Below, in pieces: positions 60,507 to 64,000 of a stretch of 64,000 bases of DNA (positions are counted from its first letter, which is position 1; each line of letters begins with the position of its first letter). This DNA is from Streptomyces tailanensis (GTDB taxonomy: Bacteria; Actinomycetota; Actinomycetes; Streptomycetales; Streptomycetaceae). Where the stretch lies: NCBI RefSeq assembly GCF_008386495.1, contig NZ_VTHJ01000002.1, positions 299,128 to 363,127 on the forward strand. Reading direction: 5' to 3'. A program made the position numbers and the translations under genes. The notes beneath the pieces were generated by a model. The model had not been told where the DNA came from. It worked only from the letters and a program-made list of their open reading frames with translations, and searched no databases.

Positions 60507-60653
60507 ATGTTCCGACACGAACCCGTCCCCACCGCACACAAGGAAGCGGCGCACCTGGCCTCGGCAGCAACCGCTCCACCGACGCCGAACAACCTCAAGC
60601 GCGTCGTCACCGTAAGCCTCATCGGCACCACCATCGAGTGGTGCGACTTCTTC
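60507..60653 (+). pseudogene. MHS-type MFS transporter, N-terminal remnant
   Basis: An ATG followed by PTPNNLKRVVTVSLIGTTIEW and CDFF matches the first transmembrane region of metabolite:H+ symporters of the major facilitator superfamily (RVVxVSLIGTTIEWYDFF). The Tyr is replaced by Cys and homology ends abruptly after about 48 codons. It was perhaps the importer for the catabolic cluster's substrate. The intervening 60255-60506 has no recognisable gene. Confidence 0.6.
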
Positions 60654-60754
60654 CGCATGTGCTCGCCGCGAGGCACCTACTCGCCCTCGATGAAAATCGC
60701 AGACTCCATCTTGCACAGCAGCTCAGCAACTCGGCATATCGCCCCCGTCGGCTG

Positions 60755-60818
60755 CGCCCTGGGTCATGTCCCGCCATGTGGTGTAGCAGCGATCAAGGTG
60801 AAGCTGCAGGTCGCGCCC
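60755..60818 (-). mobile_element. Transposase fragment (copy 1 of an inverted pair)
   Basis: The minus strand reads GRDLQLHLDRCYTTWRDMTQGA. A close relative occurs in the opposite orientation at 61007-61069. Together they look like debris of an IS5-like transposase. The DNA between them contains no intact frame. Confidence 0.35.
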
Positions 60819-61006
60819 CCATCGGCCCGCCCCGCCGCCACCGCCGGCCTGACTGCCCGTCAGGCGACGGCGGCCGCCGTCGTGGAACCCGCGGGCCCGG
60901 CCTCGATGAAGGCCGAGCCCATACCGGCGTCGCAGCGTCGCAGCGTCGCGGGCAGGGCGCACTGACGCAGCGTCAGGTCAGCTCAATGGGCCGCCACGCG
61001 AACCAG

Positions 61007-61069
61007 GCCCGCGAGCTGCGCTTTCACCATGATCGCTGCTACACCACTCGGCGGGACACTATCGCGCCC
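61007..61069 (+). mobile_element. Transposase fragment (copy 2 of an inverted pair)
   Basis: The plus strand reads ARELRFHHDRCYTTRRDTIAPCIAKS, resembling the IAPRIA region of IS5-family transposases and the fragment at 60755-60818. Roughly four bases in five agree between the copies. Confidence 0.4.
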
Positions 61070-61320
61070 TGCATCGCGAAGTCCCGCTGGTACACCCACG
61101 AGGAGTAGGCCACGCCCCGGGCCCAGTGCACAACCAGTGCACATTGAGCCGGAAACTCCTGGGGAATCCCGGGAAGTTCAGCACAGGCGGTGCCAGCAGA
61201 GCCGCCTCCGGTCCTGTCAGCAGCTCCCTCAGGCAGGATCCGGACCAGCCACGGGCCATGGTGTTACAGAAAGGCCCTCACTTACGCCATCCGCGCAGGT
61301 CAACGAGTGTGCGCCACCTG

Positions 61321-61383
61321 TACCACCAGCAGACGAAGAACCTGCTGGTGTCGTACTCGCCGAAGAAGCTGGGCTTCTTCTAG
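61321..61383 (+). pseudogene. Aldehyde dehydrogenase C-terminal remnant
   Basis: The frame reads [20 protein letters not shown] and stops, matching all but one residue of the end of the intact aldehyde dehydrogenase at 44191-45714. Codons differ at silent positions, so it is an old paralogue or an independently acquired copy, not a recent duplication. Nothing upstream resembles the rest of the enzyme. Confidence 0.8.
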
Positions 61384-61390
61384 ACGCAGA

Positions 61391-61434
61391 AAATGGGCGC
61401 CTGACCAGGGAAGATACCCGTCAGGCGCCCATTT
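61391..61434. terminator. Hairpin terminator following the aldehyde dehydrogenase remnant
   Basis: AAATGGGCGCCTGAC and GTCAGGCGCCCATTT form a perfect 15-bp stem with a 14-base loop. The core GGCGCCTGAC stem and loop length are shared with the terminator at 45726-45763. Confidence 0.85.
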
Positions 61435-61829
61435 CCGGGTGCACCTGGATCACGAGCCGACATTCGACCCTACTCCCGATTCCTCCCACCGGTGTCTCAC
61501 CTCTGACCAGCCGTTCCGGGGGATTTCCGGGCCAAGCCCTGGCTAAGAGGCCGCATGGACAGGCGGTTTGGGCACCCCGCAGCGGAACGGGCAGGCGACG
61601 AACGCCACTTGGCCGCGCACCCTCCCGGATCGCGTCGCCGCCGGGCAACAGTGGCAGGGTGCAGCGCTCTTCGTGTCGGAGCGGGGCGGTCACCGAGCGC
61701 ACGGCCTGTCCGCCGGTTCGGTCACGCGGTCATTCGACGCCGTGTCCTGCCCGCGTTGCGACCGCACCTGTCTGGTCGGTCTGCGCCCCGAGAATCACGC
61801 CCCAGCGCCGCCACGGTCCGACAACTGCA
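61435..61829. other. Non-coding region with homology to the DNA after the 45.7-kb terminator
   Basis: The first 100 bp (to about 61535) align loosely with 45781-45870, sharing TTCCTCCCACC, CTGACCAG and TTCCGG in the same order. The remainder has open frames but no protein I recognise. Confidence 0.45.
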
Positions 61830-62189
61830 TCACACCGCGTAGCACACGATGAGCACAGCCACCGAGAAGGCCAGCATACCCAGGCAGTTGAGCCAGAACT
61901 CCTGCTTGAGGAACCGCGCCCGGAAGTGCGCATACGCCGCACATATGAAGTACCCGATGACGGCGACGTTCGTGGTGAACGCGACACCGGGGTACTTGAG
62001 GCCGACTGCCAGTCCAGCCGCCGCCAGGAGCTTGATCACGACGAGGATCCACCACCAGTCTCGCGGCAGCCGGACCCCGTCGAGACACCGCTGGATGAAG
62101 CCCGGCGGGCGCAACGACATCACGGCGTCGCCGAACAGGACGAGCGCCAGCAGTGCCGTGAGCCACCAGTAATGGGGCGTGTCGGTCAT
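61830..62189 (-). CDS. DoxX-like membrane protein
   Basis: A 119-residue protein with four hydrophobic helices: HYWWLTALLALVLFGDAVMSL, WWILVVIKLLAAAGLAVGL, FTTNVAVIGYFICAAYAHF and LNCLGMLAFSVAVLIVCYAV. The size and pattern fit the DoxX-like family of small inner-membrane proteins. The start overlaps the tetR stop (ATGA at 62186-62189), so it is translated together with the regulator. The function of the family is poorly defined. Confidence 0.75.
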   Translation of the reverse strand: MTDTPHYWWLTALLALVLFGDAVMSLRPPGFIQRCLDGVRLPRDWWWILVVIKLLAAAGLAVGLKYPGVAFTTNVAVIGYFICAAYAHFRARFLKQEFWLNCLGMLAFSVAVLIVCYAV

Positions 62190-62800
62190 TCGTCTCCTCC
62201 TTCATGGGCGATCACGAATTCGATCACCTCATGGAGCTGGTCGATTGCGTCATGCTCACTGATGGCACCGTTGGAGACGGTCATGAGGATGCCGAGATAC
62301 GAGAAGTAGCTGACGCGCGCCCCACAACCGGCATCGACGCCGGACAGACCCGCTCGCGTGAGCACTCCATCGATCTCGGCGATCAGAGACAGCGCGAGGT
62401 TCTGGAAGATCGCCGACTCGCGTTCTCCTCGCACGATGATCGCCGCGTACTCGCGCGAGAGTTCCTCGTCGCGTGCGAAGTATCGGATGAAAGGCTCGAA
62501 GAGAGCCATGACTGCGTCTACCGCGACGTCTGCGGTCAGCGAGCCGGAAGCTGGTCCGTCGGCACCTTTTCTCTCTTGGTGTACGACATCGATCCAGCGG
62601 TCGAAGATGGCGACCAGGAGTGCGTCCTTGTCGCCGACCGACATCACAGTCCCGGTGCTGACTGCCGCATCGGCAGCGATCTGACGGATCGTTGTGGCAC
62701 CGAATCCTTGCTCGCGGAACAGCCGCTCGGCTGCAGCCAGCACCTTCTGCCGCGTCGCCTCCCGCTTTGCAGCGCGAGACTGAACAGGTTCAGTGAACAT
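62186..62800 (-). CDS. TetR-family transcriptional regulator
   Basis: A 204-residue TetR protein. HTH at residues about 14-60: KREATRQKVLAAAERLFREQGFGATTIRQIAADAAVSTGTVMSVGDKDALLVAIF. The C-terminal ligand domain is helical, with YFARDEELSREYAAIIVRGERESAIFQNLAL. The ATG at 62800 lies within a pair of palindromes and seven bases after a predicted -10, so the transcript is probably leaderless and the gene self-repressed. The doxX-like gene is coupled downstream. Codons around the start look less GC-rich than neighbours. Confidence 0.85.
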   Translation of the reverse strand: MFTEPVQSRAAKREATRQKVLAAAERLFREQGFGATTIRQIAADAAVSTGTVMSVGDKDALLVAIFDRWIDVVHQERKGADGPASGSLTADVAVDAVMALFEPFIRYFARDEELSREYAAIIVRGERESAIFQNLALSLIAEIDGVLTRAGLSGVDAGCGARVSYFSYLGILMTVSNGAISEHDAIDQLHEVIEFVIAHEGGDE

Positions 62801-62836
62801 GTTCAGAAAGCTACATTGTCGAATCTCTGGGCACAA
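62780..62836 (-). promoter_or_regulatory. tetR promoter with tandem palindromic operators over the start codon
   Basis: CTGAACAGGTTCAG (62780-62793) and TGAACATGTTCA (62794-62805) are adjacent palindromes sharing the TGAAC half-site. The second contains the ATG of tetR. On the minus strand TTGTGC (62831-62836), a 17-bp spacer and TAGCTT (62808-62813) place transcription start at about the ATG. Confidence 0.65.
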
Positions 62837-63023
62837 CACCCCACTGAGAGCGTCCTGCAGTAGGCGTGTGCTCATCGGAGTCGTAGGAGTACTCCCGGAC
62901 CGCGGCAGCCGGTCCGGGAGACGCAGTCGTTTTTTCCCCGGGCGCTTCGCATTTTGCCGCACGCGACGGACGTATTAGCGGGGGGCGCCGCCGGCGGTCG
63001 AGGATGTCCGGGAACCGACTCGG

Positions 63024-64000
63024 TCACGTGGACCCGGTGCCCGTACGGGCGTGCGACCACGTCCCGCGGCCCCCGTCCGGCGCCGGGTCGGCCGGTCCGG
63101 GCAGCCCGCTGGGACCGGCTTCTGGGACGAGGCGTCCGAGGGCCGACTCGGTGCTCTCGCCGAGGAAGCCGCCCGACTGGTGCTGCCACAGCTTGGCGTA
63201 GGCACCCTCCGCCGCGAGCAGTTCCTCGTGGGTGCCCTGCTCGACGACGCTTCCGCGGTCGAGGACGACGAGACGGTCCATGCCGGCGACGGTGCTCAGG
63301 CGGTGGGCGACCACGAGGGCCGTACGTCCGTCCATCAACCGCCACAGGGCGTCCTGGACGAGGAGCTCGCTCTCCGAGTCCAGCGCGCTGGTCGCCTCGT
63401 CGAGCAGCAGGATCGGGGCGTCACGCAGGATGGCCCTGGCGAGGGCGACGCGCTGACGCTGGCCGCCCGAGAGTTTGACTCCCCGCTCCCCCACCAGAGT
63501 GGCGAAGCCGTCAGGGAGTTGGTCGGCGAACTCCGTGACGTGCGCGGCCGCGGCCGCCGCGTGGATCTCCTCGTCGGTGGCGCCGGGCCGGGCGAAGGCG
63601 ATGTTGTCCCGCAGGCTGCGGTGGAACATGGCGGGTTCCTGCGGGACGTAGGCGATCAGTGAGCGCAGATCGGTCTGGCGCAGCCGGGTGATGTCCTGAC
63701 CACCGATCAGGAGGCGTCCGTCGTCGATGTCCGACATCCGCAGCAGCAGCCGGGTGAGCGTGGTCTTGCCGCCGCCGGACCTGCCGACCAGACCGATCCG
63801 TGCGCCTGCGGGCACGTCCAGGTCGAGTCCCTGGAAAATCGGCTTCGCACCCGTGTGGGCGAAGGTCACCGCCTCGAAGCGGATGCCGCTGTCCCTCGGT
63901 GCGAGCGGTTCGGGTTTCGTCGGGTCGAGCACGGTGGGCGGATCCAGCAGCAGCTCCGTGAACTGCGCGGCCTCGGTCATCGAGCTCTCCAGACGCCGGT
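63024..64000 (-). CDS. ABC exporter (fused permease-ATPase), C-terminal part, continues beyond window
   Basis: The frame is open to the window edge, so the transmembrane domain is outside. The ATPase domain is complete and canonical: Walker [14 protein letters not shown]-loop YVPQEPAMF, signature KLSGGQRQR, Walker [13 protein letters not shown] and H-loop VVAHRLST. The closing 45 residues are a proline- and glycine-rich tail. A multidrug or lipid exporter of the MsbA/MDR type is likely; in actinobacteria such genes often sit next to a second half-transporter, which may be the next gene outside the window. The gap 62801-63023 has only the tetR promoter. Confidence 0.85.
   Translation of the reverse strand, partial: RRLESSMTEAAQFTELLLDPPTVLDPTKPEPLAPRDSGIRFEAVTFAHTGAKPIFQGLDLDVPAGARIGLVGRSGGGKTTLTRLLLRMSDIDDGRLLIGGQDITRLRQTDLRSLIAYVPQEPAMFHRSLRDNIAFARPGATDEEIHAAAAAAHVTEFADQLPDGFATLVGERGVKLSGGQRQRVALARAILRDAPILLLDEATSALDSESELLVQDALWRLMDGRTALVVAHRLSTVAGMDRLVVLDRGSVVEQGTHEELLAAEGAYAKLWQHQSGGFLGESTESALGRLVPEAGPSGLPGPADPAPDGGRGTWSHARTGTGST

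Overview
The window looks like a chromosomal stretch of a Streptomyces. GC content is very high with strong GC bias at third codon positions, GTG and TTG starts are common, and many coupled ATGA junctions occur. The gene content also fits: a conservon, a Streptomyces-type xylose isomerase, DUF5709, a mycothiol-type formaldehyde dehydrogenase remnant and several MarR/LacI/ROK regulators. All calls come from reading the sequence and its translations; no database search was run.

Layout. 1-2.6 kb: the end of a sugar ABC permease, a GH32 fructosidase and a convergent LacI regulator; both of the latter carry a single-base frameshift near their 3' ends. 2.6-5.9 kb: a gene graveyard (IS3 transposase remnant, SulP transporter remnant, a recombinase/regulator chimera, a sulfonate-binding-protein remnant) around an intact beta-trefoil protein and a YjbQ protein. 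5.9-14.5 kb: flavin monooxygenase, MltG-like transglycosylase, an ABC exporter with a divergent MarR regulator, DctA, a PNGase A-like secreted protein and an L,D-transpeptidase lipoprotein. 14.7-18.3 kb: a two-gene heterodimeric ABC exporter whose two ATPase domains are degenerate in complementary ways. 18.7-24.7 kb: housekeeping-like genes (DUF5709, YdjM-type membrane hydrolase, DEAD/DEAH helicase with DUF3516, acyl-CoA thioesterase II, DUF6397-like). 24.8-30.5 kb: a conservon (histidine kinase, roadblock, DUF742, GTPase) with an extra roadblock protein downstream and an MHYT membrane protein upstream. 30.7-37.4 kb: methyltransferase, three unassigned proteins, and a coupled SNF2 helicase/SWIM-zinc-finger pair. 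37.6-41.7 kb: the xylose locus xylA/xylB with a ROK regulator. 42-45.7 kb: a Tat-exported amidase, then a GAF regulator next to its likely target, an aldehyde dehydrogenase.

46.4-60.3 kb is the most interesting part. It is a catabolic cluster with a PaaZ-like aldehyde dehydrogenase, extradiol dioxygenase, carboxymuconolactone-decarboxylase-family protein, FAH-family hydrolase, MarR regulator, cupin, P450, [2Fe-2S] ferredoxin, ferredoxin reductase, CoA ligase, MDR dehydrogenase, acyl-CoA dehydrogenase, 3-hydroxyacyl-CoA dehydrogenase and a truncated mycothiol-dependent formaldehyde dehydrogenase. My reading is that P450 oxidation, CoA activation and beta-oxidation act on a cyclic or aromatic substrate, and that a ring is opened by meta-cleavage. 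Two promoters in the cluster share a TTGACnGTCA motif at their -35, a candidate MarR operator. The substrate cannot be deduced.

60.3-61.8 kb is a second graveyard, including a copy of the aldehyde dehydrogenase 3' end with its terminator. The window ends with an autoregulated-looking tetR-doxX pair and the 3' part of another ABC exporter gene.
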